The translations under genes were made by a program, and so were the position numbers. Below are positions 59,901 to 64,000 of a stretch of 64,000 nt of DNA, one piece after another. Under the pieces are notes generated by a model that saw only the letters and a program-made list of their open reading frames with translations, searched no databases and was not told the DNA's origin. Source of the stretch: Anniella stebbinsi (taxonomy: Eukaryota; Chordata; Lepidosauria; Squamata; Anniellidae); the NCBI GenBank assembly GCA_029215795.1, contig JARDYH010000005.1, positions 30,200,001 to 30,264,000 of the forward strand. Direction: 5' to 3'. How positions within the stretch are numbered: the first letter of the stretch is position 1; every line of letters starts with the position of its first letter.

Positions 59901-61828
59901 ACTACTACAGTTGCCCCTTCTGTTGAACCACTGCAGCATTATAAAGCAAATGCTCCTCTCTTCCTAGAACCCTCTTTTTGGGGGGGAAATTTCCAATACA
60001 TGAACCTGATAGTTGAACCTCTAATTCTGACAACCCTGCTCTTTATGGGTGGGTGGGGAAATCAATAAAGAGATTCCTTGGTTAATGCCATAGCCTTGAC
60101 TTCCGGAGCAGAACAGGGCTGTCAGTAATTAAGCAGATGGCTTTGAAAGGTGCATCTCCTACTGATAAATCCATTACTTCCACTGCAGTTTCCACTGTCT
60201 CTGATAAATGCCCAACGTTTTATCTCTGAGAAAGGAACATGGATTCACCCAAGTTGTCTTGGTCTCTGTATAAATCTCCTTATGCCCTCCCCTGTTTCCT
60301 ACATCTCAGAGGTCCCATAGCACCCCATTCCACCCTCTACATCACTTCTGCAGGAGAAAACTCCCAGACAATAACAACATAGGACAGGTAGGCAATTTCC
60401 AAGGGGAGGTTCCATGGCTCACTGATCCACAATACCAACAATTTCAGTCCTGCCCAACCTGAGGCCCTGCAGATGTGTTGGACTACAGTTCCCATCATCC
60501 CTGGTGGTGTACTCCAGTGCATCTAGAAGGCACTGTGTTGGTGAGGCCTATTAAGAATATCAGATAGCAGCGCTGGGAACTGGGAAAGACCTCTGTCTGA
60601 GACCATGGAGAGCCACTACTATGCTAGGTACCCAGCCCCAGTCTACATGGACAGGCTCAATACAAGGCAAGTTGATATGCCACACTGTAACAATCACTCT
60701 TCATCTTACCCCTGTATTTTCTTGCCTCTTTGCAGGCTGCAAGAACCTAGAGCACGGTCATATCCTCAAAGAGCTGATGCAAACACCCAACTTCCGAATC
60801 ACTGTGGTACAAGAAGCAGACACCGTAGAGATCTGTGGTGCCCTCAAGGTGTGGGAACAGTCAGGAGCTGGGAAGCTTGGCACCTCCTGGGTGGGGTGCA
60901 ACCTGTTGCCCGGGAATGTCCCATGGTGGCAGGATGGCATTGCATGGAAGAGTTTTGACTAAGTCTCCCATTCACCCCTCACACCACAAACCCCAGGCAC
61001 AGAAATACGGCTGTGGGGAATCATGCGGTCTCGCCGGAAGCTGGAGCAGATTTGAACCTAACGGGAATGTGGGCTTCCCTAGCAAAATGTGCTCCACGTT
61101 GTGCTTGCTAGAGATCCCTGGGTTCCACCTGCCACCCTTCCACAAGAGCAGTCCATTGTCACCCTCCTTAGAAACCAAAGGCGAGGCTGCCCACATGTCT
61201 GCTTAATTAGGGTGACCATATGAAAAGGAGGACAGGGCTCCTGTGTCTTTAACAGTTGTACGGAATTTCAGCAGGTGTCCTCTGTATGCAAGCAGCACCT
61301 GGTGAAATTCCCTCTTCATCACCACAGTTAAAACTGCAGGAGCCCTGCCCTCCAGAGTGACCAGATACAAAAGAGGGCAGGGCTCCTGCAGATTTAACTG
61401 TGGTGATAAAGAGGGAATTTCACCAGATGCTGTATGCATACAAATAGCACCTACTGAAATTCCCTTTTCTATACAACTGTTAGTGACAGGAGCCCTGTCC
61501 TCCTTTCCATAGGGTCACCCTAGCTTAATGGCAATGCTACCTTGGGGCGAACCCTTACTGGCAATCAGCACGTTGTCTCCCTCCTTCCCCTCAGAATGTG
61601 GTGGCTGTTGGGGCTGGCTTCTGCGATGGGCTGGGCTTTGGAGATAACACCAAGGCTGCCGTGATCCGTCTGGGCCTCATGGAGATGATTGCCTTTGCCA
61701 AAATCTTCTGCAAGGGCTCTGTCACTTGCGCCACCTTCCTGGAGAGCTGTGGGGTGGCTGACCTCATCACCACCTGCTACGGTGGCCGTAACCGCAAAGT
61801 GGCCGAGGCTTTTGCCAAGACCGGCAAG
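42577..61828 (+). CDS. GPD1: Cytosolic glycerol-3-phosphate dehydrogenase 1, exons 1-6 (3' end outside window)
   Basis: NAD-dependent cytosolic enzyme interconverting dihydroxyacetone phosphate and sn-glycerol 3-phosphate, used in glycerolipid synthesis and the glycerophosphate shuttle. Exons: 42577-42617, 45322-45499, 52303-52443, 57747-57885, 60736-60848, 61595-61828, all GT-AG and in frame (282 codons; the family has about 349). The dinucleotide motif GSGNWG occupies residues 10-15. Catalytic and substrate residues are in place: Lys120, Lys204, Asn205, Asp260, Thr264 and Arg269. The last residues (about 283-349) must be coded right of the window. The start [12 protein letters not shown] fits GPD1 rather than GPD1L, which has a longer N terminus. 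Introns 2 (6.8 kb) and 3 (5.3 kb) are full of repeats. Confidence 0.97.
42758..42975. mobile_element. Fold-back repeat, family GGCACCTTAAAGACTA
   Basis: GAGTCTTGTGGCACCTTAAA and ACTACCACGTTTATTCTG at the left; inverse arm with ACTCGAGTCCACGAAAGCTG and TTTAAGGAGCCACCGG at the right. GPD1 intron 1. Confidence 0.7.
43718..44037. mobile_element. Fold-back hAT-type MITE, family TAGGGTGACC, copy 3 (most complete)
   Basis: TAGGCTGACCATCTG to CATATGGTCAGCCTA with perfect 8-bp duplications GGACAGTC at 43710-43717 and 44038-44045. It is 320 bp. The left half (to about 43889) is itself a fold-back ending CTGGTCACTCTA, and the right half is the reverse complement of the left. GPD1 intron 1. Confidence 0.9.
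44045..44163. mobile_element. Fold-back MITE, family CCAACCTGGTGCCC
   Basis: CAGCCTCTCCCAACCTCCAG, ACCACAGTTCCCATACATCC and the inverse arm GATGGGATTTGTAGTCTAG. It abuts the target duplication of the previous element. Confidence 0.65.
44411..44590. mobile_element. Fold-back repeat, family GGCACCTTAAAGACTA, complete
   Basis: TGTCTGTGGCACCTTAAGGC at the left and GTCTTTAAGGTGCCGCAAAT at the right, with CTTCATCAGATGCC and its inverse between. About 180 bp. Confidence 0.75.
44640..44970 (+). mobile_element. CR1-type LINE 3' part
   Basis: GATTCAGGGAAGAATGTC, AGGACTATTGCCATCATGTC and GAAACAGGATGTTGGACTAG, a CR1-like 3' UTR. A SINE follows immediately. Confidence 0.65.
44971..45178 (+). mobile_element. 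Sauria-type SINE, sense
   Basis: GAGCCAGTGTGGCGTAGTGG, TGGGTTCTAGTCCCCACTTG, then GGATAAAATGGAGAGGAG; the tail is degraded. It ends 143 bases before GPD1 exon 2. Confidence 0.8.
45322..45499 (+). CDS. GPD1: GPD1 exon 2
   Basis: Completes Trp14 and encodes 15-73: [17 protein letters not shown] through PGHKLPPNV. Part of the Rossmann fold. Donor GTGCGT. Confidence 0.96.
45750..45974 (-). mobile_element. Sauria-type SINE, antisense
   Basis: Tail TATTTATTTTACATGTATAT, then AAGGAATCCAAGGTGAC and GTGACTGGCCCAAAGCCACC; the reverse-strand head is near CAGTGCATCCGTGTGGTATA. Confidence 0.8.
46263..46384. mobile_element. Fold-back MITE, family CCAACCTGGTGCCC
   Basis: CAGCCTTCTCCAGCCTGG, GACTACAGCTCCCATCATCC and GGGCACCAGGATGGAGAAGG. 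Confidence 0.7.
46385..48011 (+). other. GPD1: GPD1 intron 2, part without recognised repeats
   Basis: A short CACACA tract near 46545. Nothing else recognised. Confidence 0.45.
48012..48352 (+). mobile_element. Sauria-type SINE split by a MITE
   Basis: The head TGCACTGTGGTGTAGTGGTTAGAG (box A) ends at 48037. The body resumes after 48176 with GAACCAGGGAGAGCCAGGC and ends GATAAATAAATG. The split is explained exactly by the MITE and its 8-bp duplication. Confidence 0.75.
48038..48176. mobile_element. Fold-back MITE, family CCAACCTGGTGCCC, inside SINE
   Basis: CAGGCTGCTCCAACCTGGTG to GCCAGGTTGGAAGGCCTG with perfect duplications GGTTAGAG at 48030-48037 and 48177-48184. 139 bp. Confidence 0.9.
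48743..48832. mobile_element. Half MITE, family CCAACCTGGTGCCC
   Basis: CAGCCCACCTGGTGCCCTCC and TGAACTACAACTACCAGGAT; the right arm is largely lost. Confidence 0.55.
49150..49340. repeat. Unclassified CpG-bearing segment
   Basis: CGTCGGGTGTTTCCATAGG, TCGCACCATCGCACCAGACA and ATTACGGGAAAAAGATGG. More CpG than its intronic neighbours; not a known exon. Confidence 0.3.
49427..49552. mobile_element. Fold-back MITE, family CCAACCTGGTGCCC
   Basis: TAGCTTTCCCCAACCTGG to GGGCACCAGGTTGAGGAAAG. About 126 bp. Confidence 0.75.
49770..50110 (+). mobile_element. L2-type LINE 3' end, sense
   Basis: TAGGAGCAGGGCCTTTGCAG and GCAGCCCCCATGTTGTAGTG correspond to the C-terminal coding part. A T-rich tail with TTGTAAACTGCTGTGG follows. 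Confidence 0.6.
50111..51015 (+). other. GPD1: GPD1 intron 2, nothing recognised
   Basis: No gene or repeat that I can name. Confidence 0.45.
51016..51046. repeat. TTA microsatellite
   Basis: About ten TTA units, followed by a probable degraded LINE tail. Confidence 0.9.
51121..51178 (+). mobile_element. Sauria-type SINE head only
   Basis: TCAGTGTAGTGTAGTGGTTA through GGTTCTAG, tRNA-like boxes A and B. It stops abruptly where CR1 tail begins. Confidence 0.7.
51179..51276 (+). mobile_element. CR1-type 3' tail between two SINE pieces
   Basis: GGGAAGGGCTATTGCCATGA and GAAACAGGATGCTGGACTAG, matching 44895-44968. Confidence 0.65.
51277..51505 (+). mobile_element. Sauria-type SINE, sense
   Basis: CTGGTGTGGTGTAGTGG, GGGTTCTAGTCCCCATTTGG, CAGGATATAAATGTAATAAT tail. 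Six bases are missing in box A relative to other copies. Confidence 0.8.
51570..52015 (-). mobile_element. L2-type LINE fragment, antisense
   Basis: CAGCATTCTGGACAAGCTGA and ACAGCCCCACACACGGCACG in the same order as the 2903-4197 element. Frames are broken. Confidence 0.65.
52303..52443 (+). CDS. GPD1: GPD1 exon 3
   Basis: Residues 74-120: [18 protein letters not shown] through TIGISLIK. Lys120 is the last codon. Donor GTGTGA. Confidence 0.96.
52695..53001. mobile_element. Non-autonomous hAT-type element, family CAGGGGTG, copy 3
   Basis: Internal CATGCTAAAAGGTTGAAATG, GCTCCGCCCACCACTGGAAT and CTTGGACCGAAAGAGATT follow the order in 704-1026. Termini degraded. Confidence 0.65.
53011..53147. 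mobile_element. Fold-back MITE, family CCAACCTGGTGCCC
   Basis: TAGTGGCCTTCCCCAACCTG, GATGATGGGAGTTGTAGTCC and ATCTGGTTGGGG. Confidence 0.7.
53802..53872. mobile_element. Half MITE, family CCAACCTGGTGCCC
   Basis: CAGCCTTCCCCAACCTAGTG and GTACAACTCCCATCATCCCC; left arm only. Confidence 0.65.
53873..53926. mobile_element. Fragment, family GGCACCTTAAAGACTA
   Basis: AGCACCTTAAAAATGAACAG and GGCATAAGCTTTTATGGACT, cut by the LINE tail at 53927. Confidence 0.55.
53927..57240 (-). mobile_element. Nearly complete L2-type LINE, antisense in GPD1 intron 3
   Basis: An AAT microsatellite (53927-53957) is the 3' tail. Minus-strand coding runs from 57103 to 54080. The endonuclease part (57103-55418) has [21 protein letters not shown] and WTDHFLVRV. 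The reverse transcriptase part (55386-54661) has [30 protein letters not shown] and [11 protein letters not shown]. The C terminus (54583-54080) has [15 protein letters not shown] and [10 protein letters not shown]. The frame is broken three times: one extra base in an A run near 55447, one missing base in a G run near 54690, and an in-frame TAG near 54604. Inactive, but the youngest-looking LINE in the window. Confidence 0.92.
54080..57103 (-). pseudogene. Endonuclease/reverse-transcriptase ORF2 remnant
   Basis: Three successive frames cover an apurinic-type endonuclease followed by a non-LTR reverse transcriptase of the CR1/L2/Jockey lineage. The YADD catalytic box is intact at about 54920-54930. 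Two single-base frameshifts in homopolymers and one nonsense codon separate the pieces. No separate ORF1 was recognised. Confidence 0.88.
57100..57300. repeat. Possible tandem 5' UTR units of the LINE
   Basis: GAGAAAGAGAGGGGGTGGGG occurs at about 57123-57142 and again at about 57270-57290, each after a CGCGCG or GTGCGCGTG word. This suggests two copies of a 150-base unit at the 5' end of the LINE. Confidence 0.4.
57301..57746 (+). other. GPD1: GPD1 end of intron 3
   Basis: Nothing recognised; an ordinary intron leading to TTCCAG. Confidence 0.5.
57747..57885 (+). CDS. GPD1: GPD1 exon 4
   Basis: Residues 121-166 plus one base of Gly167: [16 protein letters not shown] through EKFCETTI. Donor GTAATG. 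Confidence 0.96.
58150..58762. mobile_element. DNA element with about 90-base inverted arms
   Basis: Left arm: CTAGAGTGGCCCTGCACTTG, TTGTGTTTGCTACTGTAC, GAAGGGAATACAACAGATGC. Right arm: the inverses ATCTGTTGTATTCCC, GTACAACAGCAAACATAATT and AAGTGCGGAGCC. The interior holds a CR1 tail. No transposase frame. Confidence 0.65.
58513..58648 (+). mobile_element. CR1-type LINE 3' end
   Basis: GGGGGTTGGACTCGATGGCC, CCCCTTTCAACTCTACTATT and TGATTCTATGA, the characteristic CR1 end with its short ATTCTATGA-type repeats. Lies inside the inverted-arm element. Confidence 0.8.
58775..58874. mobile_element. Degraded MITE, family CCAACCTGGTGCCC
   Basis: CAGTCTTCTCCAACCTGGTG and GAATGGGAGTTGCATTAGG. Confidence 0.55.
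59205..59249. mobile_element. MITE right-end fragment, family CCAACCTGGTGCCC
   Basis: CAGTCCAAAACATCTGGGGG and GCACCAAGTTGGGGAAGGCT. Confidence 0.6.
59372..59578 (-). mobile_element. tRNA-headed SINE (tRNA-Ala-like), antisense
   Basis: The reverse strand has TGTAGCTCCGGGGTAGAGTA (box A) and CCCAGGTTCAGTCCC (box B). The tail contains the antisense of TGGTCCATCTAGCCCAGTAT. Different family from the Sauria-type SINEs. Confidence 0.75.
59785..59845. mobile_element. Fragment, family GGCACCTTAAAGACTA
   Basis: AATAGTCTTGTAGCACCTTA and AAACTAACAAAATGTTAG. Confidence 0.55.
60445..60548. mobile_element. MITE, family CCAACCTGGTGCCC, shortened
   Basis: CAGTCCTGCCCAACCTGAGG and GACTACAGTTCCCATCATCC; the right arm is compressed. 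Confidence 0.65.
60560..60690 (+). mobile_element. tRNA-headed SINE, body fragment
   Basis: CTGGGAAAGACCTCTGTCTG and CCATGGAGAGCCACTAC, the sense strand of the body of the SINE at 59372-59578. Ends 45 bases before GPD1 exon 5. Confidence 0.55.
60736..60848 (+). CDS. GPD1: GPD1 exon 5
   Basis: Completes Gly167 and encodes 168-204: [17 protein letters not shown] through VEICGALK. The catalytic Lys204 is the last codon. Donor GTGTGG. Confidence 0.96.
61208..61522. mobile_element. Fold-back hAT-type MITE, family TAGGGTGACC, copy 4
   Basis: TAGGGTGACCATATG to CATAGGGTCACCCTA; GCTTAAT at 61201-61207 and 61523-61529 (7 bases, or 7 of 8 if one terminal base is given up). 315 bp, ending 72 bases before GPD1 exon 6. 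Confidence 0.88.
61595..61828 (+). CDS. GPD1: GPD1 exon 6
   Basis: Residues 205-282: [17 protein letters not shown] through AEAFAKTGK. Holds Asn205, Asp260, Thr264 and Arg269. Donor GTAAGG. Confidence 0.96.
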
Positions 61829-61969
61829 GTAAGGAAGTCACCGTGGGCTCAGATAGCACTTTGTAGGGTTGCCTGATATTCCTCAAGGCTACATTACTGC
61901 AGAATATCACAACGCTCTGAAAATAATTGATCCCATTCAGGGTTTTTTTTTAAAAAGGGCTTCAAATAT

Positions 61970-62115
61970 GAGTAATCCTCACAGCGATTCTGTAAGGTAG
62001 ATCAATAGTATTGTTCTATATTGCAGGTGGGCACTAAGTGCTTTGCCTAAGGTTAGTCAGTTCATGGCAGAAGCAAGATTTAAACTGGGAACTTTATGGT
62101 ACCTTAGTTCTCCAA
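61970..62115 (-). mobile_element. MIR-like SINE fragment
   Basis: TTCTGTAAGGTAGATCAATA, GCTTTGCCTAAGGTTAGTCA and GCAGAAGCAAGATTTAAACT follow the antisense order of the MIR core. Confidence 0.5.
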
Positions 62116-62143
62116 AGCAGCAGTCATACATAGCAGCCTGGGG

Positions 62144-62193
62144 GTTGGCATCAGAATGGGACTTACTTCTGAGTACACATGCATAAGATTGCT
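62144..62193. mobile_element. Half fold-back repeat, family GCAATCCTATGC
   Basis: AATGGGACTTACTTCTGAGT and ACATGCATAAGATTG. Confidence 0.5.
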
Positions 62194-62209
62194 CAATCAG
62201 CCACTAAAC

Positions 62210-62316
62210 CAGCCTTCCCCAACCTGATGCCTACCAGATGTGTTGGACTACAACTAGCTGGCTGGTAGATTGTGGGAGTTGTAGTGGCATCTGGAGGGCA
62301 CCAGGTTGAGAAGGCT
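62210..62316. mobile_element. Fold-back MITE, family CCAACCTGGTGCCC
   Basis: CAGCCTTCCCCAACCTGATG to CACCAGGTTGAGAAGGCTG. The loop is shortened. Confidence 0.75.
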
Positions 62317-63713
62317 GCATTGTGTTATACTAGCTCTCAAGTCCATAGCATCCTTTCTTTCCCCAGAAATCTATTAATTCTAGTAGTGTTTGGTGGGAGC
62401 TGATCGATTCTCTCTACCAACATTTTCTGTTTCTCTAAATTGGTGCTTTCTTCAGCTGATGCTAGGCAGGGACCACAGATAGGCAGGACCTGTTTCCTGC
62501 AGGAAACAGGGCAGAAATGAGAGCTTAGCCTCTGACTACTAGCAATGGGAATTATTTGCTAAATGGGGTCCTTGAACAGAGGAGTGGGGACAGGGGCATG
62601 ACTCTTGTTCAGTAATCAGAAGCTATGGCAGCAGGACTGAAAGATGGTTTGAGACTGTACCTCCTTCCCAACTATAGGTGAGCATGTTGATACAGCATGG
62701 TCTATAATCATTCAGGTAGCACATTCATATCTGAAGACTGCGTGCGAGAAAGAGCTGGAATTATTGGGAGGCCGAAGCACGCACAGTGAAAGGCAAAAGG
62801 TGCTTGAGAAAAGGCATCTGGAAATGAAGAGCTATTTGATCCAAAGAAATGGGGAAGACACAAAGCAGCAGCTGAGTGCAAGAGCTCCACAGATTCCAGA
62901 TACATATAAAGCCCAGTAGTTGGCAAAGAGACTAGTCATGGCCACAGGGTTGAGATTCTATCCCTTGCAGCCTGCAAATCTTAGCTGGGCATAATACTAG
63001 AAGAGACCTATATTACAGGGCTGGGTTTGCACAAATATCACCTCTGGCAAGGACATGCAACTGCTATCTTCAAAATATGTTTTTGCTGTTAAAAGTTGCA
63101 ATGCTTGCTTTGCTTGCAACATTGGGGATGTCACAAAATCTGGAATCTTTTGGCAAAGACTGGTCCTATGGCAGTCCTTGACCATCTTTGCCAACGGACC
63201 AGAAAACATGGCTTAAAGGAAACTGACCCCAGGGCAATGTAAGCAACACAAACACTTGCAAGGGGCAGCAGTATTTTTAGGGGCAGAGTGAAGCAGCATG
63301 TCATCAAGAGGCATACCGCAGGGTCCCTTGCAGTGTTGCAGAGGATGCTGGGAAGTGACTCTGTGCAGTATCCTCTGCAGCTCTGTGAGGAAGGAAAACT
63401 CTGGCATGGCTCCCCAGATTGCATGGTGCACAATCTAGTTTGGCTGAATCTAGCTGCCTGCCAGGGTCCCCTATCTAAAGCTAAGCAGGTCTACTGCCTG
63501 CCTTCTAGTAAACTACTGAGCATTACTGTCGTTTCCAAGGTAAAATCGGAACACTTTCTTACAGGATAGCTGCACTACACTTTTATGTTGTTGTTTTTAC
63601 CTTTCCACCACCATGGCTTTCCCCAGAGAATGCTGGGAACTGTAGTTGGTGTTGATGTTGAGAGATCCCTAGCACACTTGTACGCACACACACCTCACAA
63701 CTACAATTTGTAG
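62317..63713 (+). other. GPD1: GPD1 intron 6, mostly unrecognised
   Basis: Only a ZNF143-like word at 63626-63648 in a small repeat fragment stands out. GPD1 exon 7 was looked for and not found before the window end. Confidence 0.5.
63626..63648 (-). promoter_or_regulatory. ZNF143/THAP11-like motif
   Basis: The reverse strand reads ACTACAGTTCCCAGCATTC, close to the ACTACAAYTCCCAGCATGC consensus. It is probably carried by a repeat fragment. Confidence 0.35.
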
Positions 63714-63836
63714 CAGCCATCCTCAACCTAATGTGCACCAGAGGTGTTGGACTACAACTCCCATTGGCCATGCTGGCTGGGAATTATGGGAGTTGTAGTC
63801 CAACACATCCAGAGGGTGCCAGGTTGGGGGAGGCTG
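63714..63836. mobile_element. Fold-back MITE, family CCAACCTGGTGCCC
   Basis: CAGCCATCCTCAACCTAATG to GTGCCAGGTTGGGGGAGGCTG-type end; the arms GACTACAACTCCCATTGG and ATGGGAGTTGTAGTCC are near perfect. Confidence 0.8.
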
Positions 63837-63943
63837 GTTTACAAGAGACCCTGGGGAGAGGGCAAGACTATTGAATCAAGTTGCCTCTGTCGTGCCAATG
63901 GAAGCCATCAGAAGAAGGCCCTACCTTGAATCTTCCTTTTGAG

Positions 63944-64000
63944 CAGGGATGGGGAAACATGTGGCCCTCCAGATGTCGGTGGACTCCAACTCCCATCAGC
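63944..64000. mobile_element. MITE cut by the window end
   Basis: CAGGGATGGGGAAACATGTG and GACTCCAACTCCCATCAG, the left arm of the same family. Confidence 0.65.

Noticed and set aside
62317..64000. GPD1 exon 7 inside the window
   Set aside because: No frame with the expected following region after TGK was found; it must lie further right.

Overview
The window is vertebrate nuclear DNA. Three protein genes lie in the same direction: the 3' end of ASIC1, all of SMARCD1, and the first six coding exons of GPD1. This order matches the conserved block on human 12q13. The surrounding repeats point to a squamate reptile, probably a lizard: tRNA-headed SINEs resembling Sauria SINEs, CR1 and L2-type LINEs, and many short fold-back DNA elements. 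The species cannot be named from the sequence. No prokaryotic feature, CRISPR array, toxin gene or viral protein-coding region was seen. || Layout. 1-6213: last three ASIC1 coding exons, with introns holding MITEs, a CR1 copy interrupted by a MITE, and a 5'-truncated L2-type LINE. 6214 to about 8895: probable ASIC1 3' UTR. About 8.9-25.3 kb: intergenic repeats, including two copies of a DNA element with a CTCF-like motif, a 0.6-kb inverted duplication and an LTR-like segment. 25.3-25.9 kb: CpG-rich SMARCD1 promoter and exon 1. 25559-35864: thirteen SMARCD1 coding exons giving an uninterrupted 512-residue frame. 35865 to about 37445: 3' UTR. 37.4-42.4 kb: intergenic. 42577 to the end: GPD1 exons 1-6 (residues 1-282). 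Its introns hold the densest repeats in the window, including a nearly complete L2-type LINE of about 3.3 kb in antisense. || The genes are functionally unrelated. ASIC1 is a proton-gated sodium channel, SMARCD1 (BAF60a) is a SWI/SNF remodelling subunit, and GPD1 is cytosolic glycerol-3-phosphate dehydrogenase. All splice junctions described obey GT-AG and keep frame, so the genes look intact. || I found no convincing new multi-gene system. The unusual content is in the repeats: at least five fold-back families, one built as an inverted dimer of inverted repeats; four families with recognisable 8-bp target duplications; several nested insertions; and two families carrying motifs close to CTCF and ZNF143/THAP11 binding sites.
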